64,000 bases of DNA from Bacillota bacterium (GCA_023460235.1 JAEWRE010000021.1:62001-126000); one strand, 5' to 3'; counted from the first letter of the stretch, positions 44,188 through 52,790 are shown. Made by a program: numbers and translations. Notes: generated by a model from the sequence alone, not told the origin.

Positions 44188-45180
44188 ATGATAAAAATTG
44201 CTTTTTTTGACACAAAAGAATATGATAAGAAATTATTTGAAGAGTATAATAATAATTATGGTTATGAAATAAATTTTTTAGAATCAAAATTAAATGCCGA
44301 AACTGCACCACTTGCTAAAGGATATGATGTTGTTTGTATATTTGTAAATGACGTAGTTGATGAGAAAACAATTCAAATATTAAATGAAGATGGCATTAAA
44401 TTAATAGCTTTAAGATGTGCGGGTTTTAATAATGTAGATATAAAAAAGATGGTTCCTAATATAAAAGTAGTTAGAGTTCCTGAATATTCACCATATGCAG
44501 TTGCTGAACATGCTACAGCTTTATTACTAGACTTAAATAGAAAAATATATAAAGCATATCAAAGGACAAAAAAATATAACTTTTCATTAAATGGTTTACT
44601 TGGATTTGATATTAATGGAAAAACAGTAGGAGTTATAGGTACAGGAAAAATTGGTAAAGTATTTATAAAAATAATGAAAGGCTTTGGAGCAAATGTTGTT
44701 GCTTTTGATGTATACAAAGATGAAAAAGCAGCCCAAGAACTTGGATTTAGATATGTAGAACTTGATGAATTATACAGTACATCAGATATAATATCACTTC
44801 ATTGCCCTCTTACTGATGGTAATTTTAAAATGATAAATATGGATAGTATGTCAAAAATGAAAAAAGGCGTTATAATCATAAATACAAGTAGAGGTAAGTT
44901 AATAGATACTGAAAGTTTAATACAAAAATTATCAGAAGGACATATTGGAGGAGTTGGTCTTGATGTTTATGAAGATGAAGAAGAATTTTTCTTAAACGAT
45001 ATGTCTAATTCATATATAAGGGATAAAGATTTGTCAATTTTATTATCAATGCCTAATATTGTAATAACTTCTCACCAAGCATTCTTTACTAAAGAGGCAC
45101 TAAATAAAATAGCAAATGATACTTTTGAAAATATAAAAGATATATTTGAAAAGGGAACATGTAAAAACGAAGTTAAATAA
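44188..45180 (+). CDS. ldhA: D-lactate dehydrogenase (D-2-hydroxyacid dehydrogenase family)
   Basis: A 330-residue NADH enzyme reducing pyruvate to D-lactate. Catalytic residues in order: Arg in INTSRGKLID-region and substrate loop LRCAGFNNVD (~77), Rossmann GVIGTGKIGK (~150), INTSRGKLIDTESL (~233), the Glu in DVYEDEEEFF and the His in ITSHQAFFTKEAL (~295). The D-LDH rather than glyoxylate-reductase type is supported by VAEHATALLLDLNRKIYKAY and the AFFT end. It fits a fermentative host. Confidence 0.92.
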   Translation: MIKIAFFDTKEYDKKLFEEYNNNYGYEINFLESKLNAETAPLAKGYDVVCIFVNDVVDEKTIQILNEDGIKLIALRCAGFNNVDIKKMVPNIKVVRVPEYSPYAVAEHATALLLDLNRKIYKAYQRTKKYNFSLNGLLGFDINGKTVGVIGTGKIGKVFIKIMKGFGANVVAFDVYKDEKAAQELGFRYVELDELYSTSDIISLHCPLTDGNFKMINMDSMSKMKKGVIIINTSRGKLIDTESLIQKLSEGHIGGVGLDVYEDEEEFFLNDMSNSYIRDKDLSILLSMPNIVITSHQAFFTKEALNKIANDTFENIKDIFEKGTCKNEVK

Positions 45181-45183
45181 ATA

Positions 45184-45222
45184 AGTAACCATATAGTAAT
45201 ATATTACTGTATGGTTACTCCT
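45184..45222. terminator. Bidirectional terminator between ldhA and the SpoIID-like gene
   Basis: A 17-bp stem, 45184-45200 with 45203-45219 (one G-U pair; arms contain GTAACCATA and TATGGTTAC). The two convergent genes end in or next to it. Confidence 0.75.
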
Positions 45223-46526
45223 GTATAATAATGTTGAAGTATTTGAATATATGAATAGCTTGCATTTGCCATCCCATTTGCGCCATATTGGCTCATTCCA
45301 ACACCATGTCCATATCCTTTGGTTGTAAAAACAATATTACTACCATCTTGTCTTACAGTAAAATCTGCCGATTTAAGTCCAAGTAAAGTCCTTATTTGAA
45401 CTCCAGTGAATGTTTTCCCATTAACAGTTACGTTTTTAACTCTGTCTCCAATTGTCTTGCTACCTATTACTATTTGAGATGCTGATGTTATATTTACGCC
45501 AAGTTTACTTGATATTGTAGACATTGGAATAGATTTTGTAGAAGTAAAATTAGATACACCAACATCCCATTTACTATCTACACTTTTTAAATATGGAAGT
45601 GAATTACCCCAGACGTTTACTGAATCTTCTGTTTTTCCATTACTTGTAGAAAAATATACGGCATCTATATATGCACCATTATATTTTATAGTTTTACCGG
45701 CTGTTGCACTTACTGCGCCCTTTACCTTGTTATAATTTGTAGTAAAGGAATTTCCCCAAAGTGTTTTAAGTTCACTTTCAGTTTTATATACCTGATCTGA
45801 AGTAGTTGCACTTAAGGTAGCTCCAGCTGCTGTTTTTTTCATTGCATAAGTTCTTGCAGCGACAGCTTGTGCCTTTAGTGCTTCTGAGTTAAATGAAATC
45901 GGCATTTCAGCAGATACAACTCCAACAATATAATCTTCTAAAGCAATTTTTATTGTACTTCCACTGCTAAGTTTAAGATTAACCGTTTGACCTCCAAGTG
46001 ATGTAGAAGAAGTGTTATTATTTGATGAATTTGAACTAGAATTACTAGATGTTTTTGAAGATGTATTATTAGTAGGAGCACTAGTCTTTTGTACTGTAGT
46101 AGTATTTGATGTAGTGGTAGTTGGTTGTTCAACAGAGGCTGTTTGCACAACTTCTGGTTTTTCTTCTTCAACTCTGGTATCTACATTATTTACGTTTAAA
46201 CTTTGTTCTACTGCAGGTGGAACTTGACTGCTTATTGATGCCTCCACTTGCACTTGAGCCTTATTAATATTTTCATTTTTAGCCGCAACTAATCCTGTAA
46301 CTGCTAGACTTCCAATTATTACTCCATTTAAAACAATTAATGCAGTTTCATTTGACATATTTCCGATAGCTTTAAAAGCATATTCTCTAATTTTATCAGA
46401 TACTTTAGCAACATTCTTTTTAATTGAGTCAAAATCAAGCCCAAATTCATATTCATCTGGGTAATTAACATACAAAACTAATTGTTCTTTACCATCTATT
46501 GTTTCAAGTTTATGTGTAATTTCCAT
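45204..46526 (-). CDS. SpoIID/LytB-domain protein
   Basis: A 440-residue protein. A charged cytoplasmic N-terminus (~1-70) leads to a membrane segment (~62-85), then a Ser/Thr/Asn-rich linker (~100-175) and a SpoIID domain (~180-440): IALEDYIVGVVSAEMP, EALKAQAVAARTYAM, and the C-terminal GYGHGVGMSQYGANGMA. SpoIID is a lytic transglycosylase acting with SpoIIP in engulfment. The long N-terminus and linker differ from classical SpoIID (~340 aa), so it may be a LytB-type or SpoIID paralogue. The start follows TAGGTGA. Confidence 0.88.
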   Translation of the reverse strand: MEITHKLETIDGKEQLVLYVNYPDEYEFGLDFDSIKKNVAKVSDKIREYAFKAIGNMSNETALIVLNGVIIGSLAVTGLVAAKNENINKAQVQVEASISSQVPPAVEQSLNVNNVDTRVEEEKPEVVQTASVEQPTTTTSNTTTVQKTSAPTNNTSSKTSSNSSSNSSNNNTSSTSLGGQTVNLKLSSGSTIKIALEDYIVGVVSAEMPISFNSEALKAQAVAARTYAMKKTAAGATLSATTSDQVYKTESELKTLWGNSFTTNYNKVKGAVSATAGKTIKYNGAYIDAVYFSTSNGKTEDSVNVWGNSLPYLKSVDSKWDVGVSNFTSTKSIPMSTISSKLGVNITSASQIVIGSKTIGDRVKNVTVNGKTFTGVQIRTLLGLKSADFTVRQDGSNIVFTTKGYGHGVGMSQYGANGMANASYSYIQILQHYYTGVTIQ

Positions 46527-46578
46527 TAAATCACCTAAAAATATGTTGTGTAAAATGGTAAAAAATATACAAAAGAAA

Positions 46579-46605
46579 AAGATGCTAAAAGCATCTTAAA
46601 AAATT
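46579..46605 (-). terminator. Terminator of the dCMP deaminase gene
   Basis: AAGATGC at 46579-46585 with GCATCTT at 46591-46597; on the minus strand it is followed by TTTTCTTTTG. Confidence 0.78.
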
Positions 46606-46615
46606 ATACAAAAAA

Positions 46616-47095
46616 TTAGACTTCAATAGTTATAGTCTTGTTTGATAAATTATATTTTGAATATTTTACACCAGCTAGGTCAAACATTTTTTTAGAAGCA
46701 ATTACACTATCTGTAGAAGCATATTTATCTTCTAAGAAAACAACTTCTGTTATTCCAGCTTGTATAATAGATTTTGCACACTCATTACAAGGAAAAAGTG
46801 TTACATATATTCTTGAACCATCGAGTGGTACAGTCGCATTAAGTATAGCATTAAGTTCAGAATGACATACATAAGGATATTTAGTTTCTAAAGGATTACC
46901 ATCTCTTTCCCAAGAAATATCATCATCACAAACATTATTTGGCATACCATTGTATCCAGTTGCAACTATTCTATTTTTTGAATTAACAATACATGCTCCA
47001 ACTCTTGTACTTGGATCTTTACTTCTTTCAGCCATAAGTTTTGCTATTCCCATAAATGCTTCATCCCAAGTTATATAATCTTGTCTTTTTGGCAT
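46616..47095 (-). CDS. Deoxycytidylate deaminase
   Basis: A 159-residue zinc enzyme that makes dUMP from dCMP for thymidylate synthesis. The metal and catalytic motifs are CHSELNAIL (His-x-Glu, ~76) and PCNECAKSII (two Cys, ~103). RVGACIVNSKNRIVATGYNG is the family substrate segment. It resembles ComEB. TAGGAGG precedes the ATG; it is monocistronic. Confidence 0.93.
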   Translation of the reverse strand: MPKRQDYITWDEAFMGIAKLMAERSKDPSTRVGACIVNSKNRIVATGYNGMPNNVCDDDISWERDGNPLETKYPYVCHSELNAILNATVPLDGSRIYVTLFPCNECAKSIIQAGITEVVFLEDKYASTDSVIASKKMFDLAGVKYSKYNLSNKTITIEV

Positions 47096-47200
47096 AAATT
47101 TACCTCCTAAATTAATTAAGAATATAATAGCATATTATTAATTCAAATTCAACAATTAATGATAAATTTCGCTATAGAAATAATTACGAATATGAATACA

Positions 47201-47248
47201 AAATAAACAACAATAATGATATTTATCAAAATTGTTGTTTATTTTTTT
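47201..47248 (-). terminator. Terminator-like hairpin
   Basis: AAATAAACAACAAT at 47201-47214 with ATTGTTGTTTATTT at 47231-47244, a 14-bp stem. The plus-strand T-run is stronger, but the only adjacent gene end is the minus-strand gene at 47266. Confidence 0.7.
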
Positions 47249-47265
47249 TAGCTTAAGCTTTAGTT

Positions 47266-47631
47266 TTAGTGTATTGCGCTATTTCTATTACTTGCAAAAT
47301 GTGAATATGTAGTTTTCTTCATAGGATATACTGATCTTATGCTAAACTTTTCTGCTAAATTAGCCTTTAAGAAGTATATTGCTGGCATCATGAAACCAAT
47401 AATAGCTACACTAACAAAAACAGATATTAAAGACCATATATCCTTTGTAGGGTCTATGTAATTAGCTAGCGAAACTAAAATCAATAAAAGTATTCCAAAG
47501 ATAATTGTGCCCGATTTGATAAATATAGAAAATGCTTCAGGCTTAAGAGCTATAAGCAACAATAGTAAAAATGTTACTACAGCGAACATACCGCAAGAAA
47601 AAGTTACAAAAGCCAATTCGTAAATATTCAT
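47266..47631 (-). CDS. Small membrane protein, 121 aa
   Basis: Unrecognised. Three hydrophobic segments (~8-28, ~38-58, ~68-90) with a basic C-terminal tail. GGAGGA precedes the ATG. Its promoter (47680-47708) is the same as that of another small membrane protein at 48934, so the two are probably co-regulated. Confidence 0.7.
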   Translation of the reverse strand: MNIYELAFVTFSCGMFAVVTFLLLLLIALKPEAFSIFIKSGTIIFGILLLILVSLANYIDPTKDIWSLISVFVSVAIIGFMMPAIYFLKANLAEKFSIRSVYPMKKTTYSHFASNRNSAIH

Positions 47632-47679
47632 AATTAATCCTCCAATTGTAAAAATTAATGGTTGATAAGTAATGATATA

Positions 47680-47708
47680 ATTATATCACACTTTACATAA
47701 AAAGTAAA
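47680..47708 (-). promoter_or_regulatory. Shared-type promoter, copy 1
   Basis: On the minus strand: TTTACT (47703-47708), a 17-nt spacer, and TATAAT (47680-47685), with TGTGA before the -10. The whole core is repeated at 49263-49291. Confidence 0.75.
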
Positions 47709-47837
47709 CAAAGAATTGCTTATGAACCAAATATCTTAAAAAATTGTTTGTCACAAAATTTAATTATATTGAAAACATATATATTTGATGATACAATTAA
47801 ATAAAGAGGTTAATAATAATTAAAGGAGCTGATGAAA

Positions 47838-48653
47838 TTGAAAATTAAATTAAATGTAATGATAACAGATAACGAAACTATAATACAATTTGATAATAAT
47901 AAAAATATATTAAAAATAACAGATGCCGAGAGTTTTAAAAGTAATAGTGACAAGCAAGAAATATATTTATTAATGAAAGAAAAACAAATTCTAAATATAT
48001 GTGATTCTACAGAAAAAATCTCTGCGAAGTATAAATATGATTGTGTCATTACTATAAATACGCAAACAGAAATCAATTTACAATATTTAAAATATATTCT
48101 TGTAGAGCAATCAATGAAAATTGAAATAAAGGTAGATAATAAAATATTAAAAGAAGTAGAAATTCAAGAAAATAAAATTGATAGTGTAAATGAATATAAA
48201 AATAAAATTATGTTTATATTAAAGAAATTTGGATATAATTTATTTGAAATTAATGATAGTAATGCTGAAAAGGAAGAAAAAACGCCCCAAGGGAAAACAA
48301 GACATAAATGGACCAAAGAAATAAGCAAAATTAAATTTTATTTAAATTCAAAAGGTGGAGAAGGTGAAGCAATCTGGCAAAAAAAAGACGAGTTAGTTTT
48401 ACTTGCCGGTGCAAAACTAGTTGAAACTCCACAAACAAATAAAGATGGAAAAATCAATTATTCAGCTAAATTTGCACAAAAAATTAGAAATGATCATTCA
48501 GATAAAATTGTAAATAATAAGACAACAGAAGATATAATATTTGATAGTCCAAATATGCTAGGAATGTTTTTATTCTTTGGTGGTCAAAATACATGGCAAG
48601 AATTAAAAGATGAAAATGGAAAAACATTAGATGATTGGAGTAAGATTGATTAA
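47838..48653 (+). CDS. Protein with C-terminal DUF4357-like domain
   Basis: The best start is the TTG at 47838, 9 nt after AAAGGAG; the ATG at 47832 is only 3 nt from it. The ~271-residue protein has an N-terminal beta-rich region (~1-110) I do not recognise, then a lysine-rich link. The C-terminal ~100 residues (KFYLNSKGGEGEAIWQ..., FDSPNMLGMFLFFGGQNTWQELKDENGKTLDDW) match the DUF4357 pattern seen at the ends of some restriction and GIY-YIG proteins. No nuclease domain is present here. Function unknown. Confidence 0.65.
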   Translation: MKIKLNVMITDNETIIQFDNNKNILKITDAESFKSNSDKQEIYLLMKEKQILNICDSTEKISAKYKYDCVITINTQTEINLQYLKYILVEQSMKIEIKVDNKILKEVEIQENKIDSVNEYKNKIMFILKKFGYNLFEINDSNAEKEEKTPQGKTRHKWTKEISKIKFYLNSKGGEGEAIWQKKDELVLLAGAKLVETPQTNKDGKINYSAKFAQKIRNDHSDKIVNNKTTEDIIFDSPNMLGMFLFFGGQNTWQELKDENGKTLDDWSKID

Positions 48654-48904
48654 TATACATACGAATAAATTATATAAAAATATTTTGAATATCAATTGTA
48701 TTTTAATATGAACAATAGTGATTAACATTATTACTTGTGAACATTCATTATCTTGAAATAATTGCAATAGATACGAGGAAATATGAATCTGATCATAAAA
48801 AACATAATAATATATATAGTAAATTTAGACTTGTATATCAAAAGTCAAAAAAAAAAGTAAATAACTGTAGAATAAAAGCGATGTTTAGTGCCTAGCTTAC
48901 TTTT

Positions 48905-48938
48905 CACAAAGAAAAAACGGAGCAATTACCCCGTTAAT
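48905..48938 (-). terminator. Terminator of the 92-aa membrane protein gene
   Basis: AACGG and CCGTT around 48915-48937 form a short stem with a 10-nt loop, followed on the minus strand by TTTTTTC. The 280 nt from 48654 to 48933 hold no gene, but 48855-48895 resembles 49288-49325. Confidence 0.6.
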
Positions 48939-49212
48939 CTTTTTTTTCAGTAAATTCATCAATAAAATCTAGTATAGTAAAAACTGCAGTTGAAGCAAAG
49001 AGGTATATATATCCAAGTGCCAAAATTGTAAATTTAGCTTCTGCAAGTTGATACCAAAACAAACCAAGCAAAAAAGTGCAAATAAGTGAAATAATAAAAT
49101 AACAAGATGCACGAATTAAATATTTTCTTGGATCTAAATGAACTTCTCTTGAATGAACCCCGTAACCTAAAGTAAATAGAACTATAAATCCAATGATAGC
49201 TAATCGATCCAT
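48934..49212 (-). CDS. Small membrane protein, 92 aa
   Basis: Unrecognised. Three hydrophobic segments (~5-20, ~33-52, ~62-80) and an acidic C-terminus. TGGGGGA precedes the ATG. It shares its promoter sequence with the gene at 47266 but not obviously its protein sequence. Confidence 0.65.
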   Translation of the reverse strand: MDRLAIIGFIVLFTLGYGVHSREVHLDPRKYLIRASCYFIISLICTFLLGLFWYQLAEAKFTILALGYIYLFASTAVFTILDFIDEFTEKKD

Positions 49213-49262
49213 TTTAAATCCCCCATTTGTTTGATTTAATATAAATTAATAGTTGCGTTATA

Positions 49263-49291
49263 ATTATATCACACTTTACATAAAAAGTAAA
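49263..49291 (-). promoter_or_regulatory. Shared-type promoter, copy 2
   Basis: On the minus strand: TTTACT (49286-49291), 17 nt, TATAAT (49263-49268). The 29-bp core is identical to that at 47680-47708, including ACTTT...AAAGT inverted arms inside the spacer. Confidence 0.75.
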
Positions 49292-49331
49292 TAACCTCGG
49301 AATTAAATCAAAGCTTAGCGCCTCACTTATT

Positions 49332-49741
49332 TTAATATGTTAATTTATCATTTACAATATATACCTTATAAGTATCATACTTTTTATAATTATAGTTATC
49401 TTTTTCAAAATAACATCTAAATCTAACGTAATCCCATTTAGCACCATCTTGTTTTAGCTCGTCTTTCAATTCTTGAGCATTATAAACTATGTAAAAATAG
49501 TCTTTTATATAATCATCTATTGTAATTTTATTATCTTCTTCAAATAATTTATTTTTAAGCAATTTGGAATCAACTTGTAGTATATTATTTTTTCTAAGTT
49601 AATTATCACAAATTCTTTTCTTTTTCTTATTGTATCACTAATTGTAGTTAAAATAAATTTTGAGTTCTTATAAGTAATAAGTTTACCCTCTCTTACTTTA
49701 TACCCTATTAAATTATCTTTATCTCTTATTATAAAATCCAT
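49332..49741 (-). pseudogene. Frameshifted gene of unknown function
   Basis: Two overlapping minus-strand frames make one protein of about 136 residues: MDFIIRDKDNLIGYKV...KEFVIIN from the ATG at 49741, and LFEEDNKITIDDYIKDYF...GAKWDYVRFRCYF to 49332. They are joined if one A is added to the run of six A (plus-strand T-run 49588-49593). The GAKWDxxRFRCYF end resembles small DUF5710-like domains. AAGGAG precedes the ATG. It may be a decayed gene, a slippery phase-variable site or a sequencing error. Confidence 0.6.
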
Positions 49742-49750
49742 ATTAACTCC

Positions 49751-49930
49751 TTACACTAGCTTAAAGCTCTCTACCTCTACAGGTAATCTCATCAAATTAT
49801 TAGCCCCAGTTGTAATCTCTATATATAACCCATGTGATCAATTACATTTTAATTCCTTGTAATACTCTTTTTCACAATACAAAAATTTTACATATCTATA
49901 AGCTACAAGTTTTACTTTTTTTCTTTTCAA
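49751..49930 (-). pseudogene. Short gene with an in-frame TGA
   Basis: From a TTG at 49930 behind AAAGGTGAG, the frame reads MKRKKVKLVAYRYVKFLYCEKE...LKCN, meets TGA at 49838-49840, then continues in the same frame to GLYIEITTGANNLMRLPVEVE and TAA at 49751. Total 59 codons. The TGA falls where Trp would fit. It ends 10 nt before the frameshifted gene, so the two were an operon. Confidence 0.5.
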
Positions 49931-50049
49931 ATTCTCACCTTTTCAACAGTATAGTACAATAACCTACTTACTTATGTAGAAACTTTTCAAATGGCAGGTA
50001 TAGAATATATAAATAAAAAGTATGGGTTGCATTAAAATTGCATTAAAAT

Positions 50050-50086
50050 ACACCTAAAATATTGATATTTCAATAGTTTTAGGTGT
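50050..50086 (-). terminator. Terminator of tRNA-Glu
   Basis: ACACCTAAAA paired with TTTTAGGTGT (10 bp) between 50050 and 50086, followed on the minus strand by ATTTTAAT. Confidence 0.78.
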
Positions 50087-50094
50087 ATTGTTAT

Positions 50095-50169
50095 TGGTGA
50101 CCCCTACGGGAATCGAACCCATGATTCAACCTTGAGAGGGTCGCGTCTTAACCGCTTGACCAAGGGGCC
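50095..50169 (-). tRNA. tRNA-Glu (anticodon CUC)
   Basis: A 75-nt tRNA with encoded CCA. Acceptor GGCCCCT pairs with AGGGGTC; the anticodon arm CGACC-CTCTCAA-GGTTG gives CTC, reading GAG; T arm ATGGGTTCGATTCCCGT. Other tRNAs of this family with anticodon UUC are not in the window. Confidence 0.95.
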
Positions 50170-50181
50170 AATAATGAATTA

Positions 50182-50210
50182 ATTATAACATAAAAATATA
50201 TAGCAATCAA
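50182..50210 (-). promoter_or_regulatory. Predicted sigma-A promoter of tRNA-Glu
   Basis: On the minus strand: TTGATT (50205-50210), 17 nt, TATAAT (50182-50187). Confidence 0.78.
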
Positions 50211-50237
50211 TAGATTATAATAAAAATACTAATTTTG

Positions 50238-50266
50238 TTGAAAATATTAATAAAATGTTGTATAAT
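50238..50266 (+). promoter_or_regulatory. Sigma-A-like promoter before spoIIID
   Basis: TTGAAA at 50238-50243, 17 nt, TATAAT at 50261-50266. In B. subtilis spoIIID is made by sigma-E, so a vegetative-type promoter here is unexpected; a sigma-E element was not identified. Confidence 0.55.
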
Positions 50267-50315
50267 AAGTATGTATTAAATTTTAATCTCTGCTGATTAT
50301 GAAAGGAGAAACATT

Positions 50316-50597
50316 GTGAGTCCAATTAAGAACAAAATGGATTTCACGAATGACGAAAATCTCATAAAAGAAGTTATTGAGATGGCTGAATATACTATAG
50401 AGAATGAATCTACAGTAAGAAAAACTGCAAAAGAATTTGGAATTTCAAAAAGTACTGTTTATAATCGTTTAACACTTATGCTAAAATATATAAATTTTGA
50501 TTTATATGATAGAGTACAAAAGATAATGCAAAAAAATAAAGAAGAACGGTCTTTACGAGGAGGCCAAGCAACTAAAGATAAATATAATAGCAAATAA
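50316..50597 (+). CDS. spoIIID: Sporulation transcriptional regulator SpoIIID
   Basis: A 93-residue mother-cell DNA-binding protein that modulates sigma-E and sigma-K genes. The helix-turn-helix is TVRKTAKEFGISKSTVYNRL (~32-51), followed by the SpoIIID C-terminal basic helix (EERSLRGGQATKDKY). GTG start at 50316 behind AAAGGAG. Length is typical. Confidence 0.94.
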   Translation: MSPIKNKMDFTNDENLIKEVIEMAEYTIENESTVRKTAKEFGISKSTVYNRLTLMLKYINFDLYDRVQKIMQKNKEERSLRGGQATKDKYNSK

Positions 50598-50616
50598 CTC
50601 ATTTTAATATAGATAA

Positions 50617-50650
50617 AAAACTGTTGATAGAAATATCAACAGTTTTATTT
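50617..50650. terminator. Terminator between spoIIID and the hemolysin III gene
   Basis: AAAACTGTTGATA at 50617-50629 with TATCAACAGTTTT at 50634-50646; serves both converging genes. Confidence 0.85.
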
Positions 50651-50652
50651 TG

Positions 50653-51297
50653 CTATAGTATATACAAAAATACAGATAAGAAATGACAAACTGTACCGGC
50701 CAGTACAAATAAATGCCATATTGAGTGGAAATATTTTATATTTTTAAATAGATAAAATATTGTTCCAACAGTATATAGTATTCCACCTACAACAAGTAAG
50801 TAAACTCCATTCATAGCATTATGCACACTCATTATATGAACAATGTTTGGAAGTGCAATAACAATCATCCAGCCCATTAATATGTATAAAAATGTTTTAA
50901 GTACTCTAAATTTATTTATAAATATACTACTAAGTATTATTCCAAGTATTGCAAGCCCCCATATAACTCCAAATATGATCCATCCAATCATGCCATCTTG
51001 TCTTAATATAACTAGTGTAAAAGGAGTATAGGTTCCAGCAATTAATAAGTAGATTGAAGCGTGATCAAATATTTTAAATACTTTTTTTGCCCTTGTTCCA
51101 ATTAAAGCATGATATAGTGTTGAAGATGTATAAAGTATTATAAGTGTTGCACCATATATTGATACACTAACTACTTGGCAAGCATTACCATATATTGATG
51201 CAAATACAATCATAAGTGTTAGAGCAACTATTGAGAAAATTACTCCAATTCCATGTGTAATGGAATTAGCAATTTCTTCACCTTTTGAATAACCCAT
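50653..51297 (-). CDS. Hemolysin III/YqfA-family membrane protein
   Basis: A 214-residue PAQR-superfamily protein with seven membrane helices. I place the start at the ATG at 51297 (MGYSKGEEIANSITHGIG), behind GGTGAT. Conserved motifs: NSITHGIG, SSTLYHAL, FDHASIYLLIAGTYTPF and the C-terminal FHSIWHLFVLAG, which hold the metal-binding His and Asp. True haemolytic activity is not established for most members. It follows tyrS after 19 nt on the same strand. Confidence 0.92.
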   Translation of the reverse strand: MGYSKGEEIANSITHGIGVIFSIVALTLMIVFASIYGNACQVVSVSIYGATLIILYTSSTLYHALIGTRAKKVFKIFDHASIYLLIAGTYTPFTLVILRQDGMIGWIIFGVIWGLAILGIILSSIFINKFRVLKTFLYILMGWMIVIALPNIVHIMSVHNAMNGVYLLVVGGILYTVGTIFYLFKNIKYFHSIWHLFVLAGTVCHFLSVFLYIL

Positions 51298-51316
51298 AAA
51301 TATCACCAAATATTTT

Positions 51317-52567
51317 TTATATAAGCTCAAATCTAATGAATATTTTTTTACCTTTCTTTAATACAATATAATTATTTTCAATTTCTTTAAAATCTATAAT
51401 ATAAGTAGTATCAGTTGTTTTTTTGTCATCTACAGAAATACCACCCTGCTCTATTAATATTCTAGCTTGGCCTTTAGATGGAGCAATTTTTGTAAATACA
51501 AGTGCATCTACAAGAGATATCTCATTATTTATAATATCAGCTTGTGATATTTGAATTGTAGGCATATTTTCTATGTCAAATCCTTTTTCAAATAAAGCTT
51601 CAGAAGTTGTCTTTGCTTCATTTGCAGCCTGTTCACCATGTATTAACTTTGTAATTTCAAATGCTGCAATTTTTTTTGCTTCATTGATTTCACTATCTTT
51701 TAAGGAAGATAGTCTTTCAACTTCATCCATTGGTAAATAAGTTAACATTCTTAATACATCTCTTACTTCTGTATCACCAATATTTCTCCAATATTGATAG
51801 AACTCATAAGGTGTAGTTTTCTCTGCATCTAACCATAAAGCACCTTTTTCTGTTTTTCCCATTTTCTTTCCTTCAGAATTTAAAAGAAGAGGACAAGTTA
51901 AACAAAAACTTCCATTTTGATGTATTTTACGTATAAGTTCAACACCAGCAAGCATATTAGACCATTGATCATCTCCACCAATTTCTAGTTTACATCCATA
52001 ATTTTCAAATAATCTTAAAAAGTCATAACTTTGCATTAACATGTAATTCAACTCGAAGAAAGTAAGACCTTTTTCCATACGTTGTTTGAAACATTCTGCT
52101 GCAAGCATTCTATTTACATTAAAATGTATTCCATATTTACGAATAAACTCCATATAGTTTAAATCAAGTATCCAATCACCATTATTAACTATTATAGCTG
52201 CATTTTCCCCTTCAAAAGATATAAATTTACTAACTTGTTTAATTATATTGTCCACATTTCTAGATATATCTTCTTTAGTAAGCATCTTTCTCATATCAGT
52301 TTTGCCACTTGGATCTCCAATTAATGCAGTACCACCGCCAACTAATATTATTGGACGATGTCCACATTTTTGAAAATATGACATCATCATTAATGGTATA
52401 AAATGACCTATATGTATGCTATCAGCTGTTGGATCTATTCCAAGATATAGAGATATTTTTTCCTTTTCAACTAAATCTTTGAATTCTTCTTCAAACGCTA
52501 TTTGTTTTATTAATTCTCTTTCTTTTAATACATTGTATATTGATAATTTTTTATCTGCTGTATTCAT
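51317..52567 (-). CDS. tyrS: Tyrosyl-tRNA synthetase
   Basis: A 416-residue class I aminoacyl-tRNA synthetase. HIGH motif in SIHIGHFIPL (~51), YMLMQSYDF, GGDDQWSNM and the KMSKS variant KKMGKTEKGA (~240), then an S4 RNA-binding domain (~350-416). The start follows TAGGAGG. I looked for a T-box leader upstream (52568-52790) and found neither the T-box sequence nor a specifier stem. Confidence 0.95.
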   Translation of the reverse strand: MNTADKKLSIYNVLKERELIKQIAFEEEFKDLVEKEKISLYLGIDPTADSIHIGHFIPLMMMSYFQKCGHRPIILVGGGTALIGDPSGKTDMRKMLTKEDISRNVDNIIKQVSKFISFEGENAAIIVNNGDWILDLNYMEFIRKYGIHFNVNRMLAAECFKQRMEKGLTFFELNYMLMQSYDFLRLFENYGCKLEIGGDDQWSNMLAGVELIRKIHQNGSFCLTCPLLLNSEGKKMGKTEKGALWLDAEKTTPYEFYQYWRNIGDTEVRDVLRMLTYLPMDEVERLSSLKDSEINEAKKIAAFEITKLIHGEQAANEAKTTSEALFEKGFDIENMPTIQISQADIINNEISLVDALVFTKIAPSKGQARILIEQGGISVDDKKTTDTTYIIDFKEIENNYIVLKKGKKIFIRFELI

Positions 52568-52732
52568 TTTTACCTCCTAAATCATATAGATAATTATAAC
52601 ATATTTTTATATAAACTTAAAGTAAATTATATCAAAGAAACAAAAATCAATTAAATTCGCATATCTTTTATTAGAATTTAATATTTTAATTACAAAAAAT
52701 CAAATTAAATACATATAATAATTTTAAACAGG

Positions 52733-52761
52733 TTGCAAAAATGTCATAAATATAGTAAGAT
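52733..52761 (+). promoter_or_regulatory. Predicted promoter of the yqeG operon
   Basis: TTGCAA at 52733-52738, 17 nt, TAAGAT at 52756-52761, 30 nt before the ATG. Confidence 0.6.
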
Positions 52762-52790
52762 ATAAAGGACAAAAGGAGTGAAATAATACA

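Noticed and set aside
45950..46227. Open frames opposite the SpoIID-like gene
   Set aside because: Shadow frames of the Ser/Thr-rich linker; no start context and hydrophobic low-complexity translation.
25838..49930. Genome-wide reading of TGA as Trp
   Set aside because: TGA ends intact genes here (for example at 11226-11228) and intact proteins use TGG normally.
52568..52790. T-box leader for tyrS
   Set aside because: No T-box sequence, specifier loop or terminator/antiterminator pair found on the minus strand.
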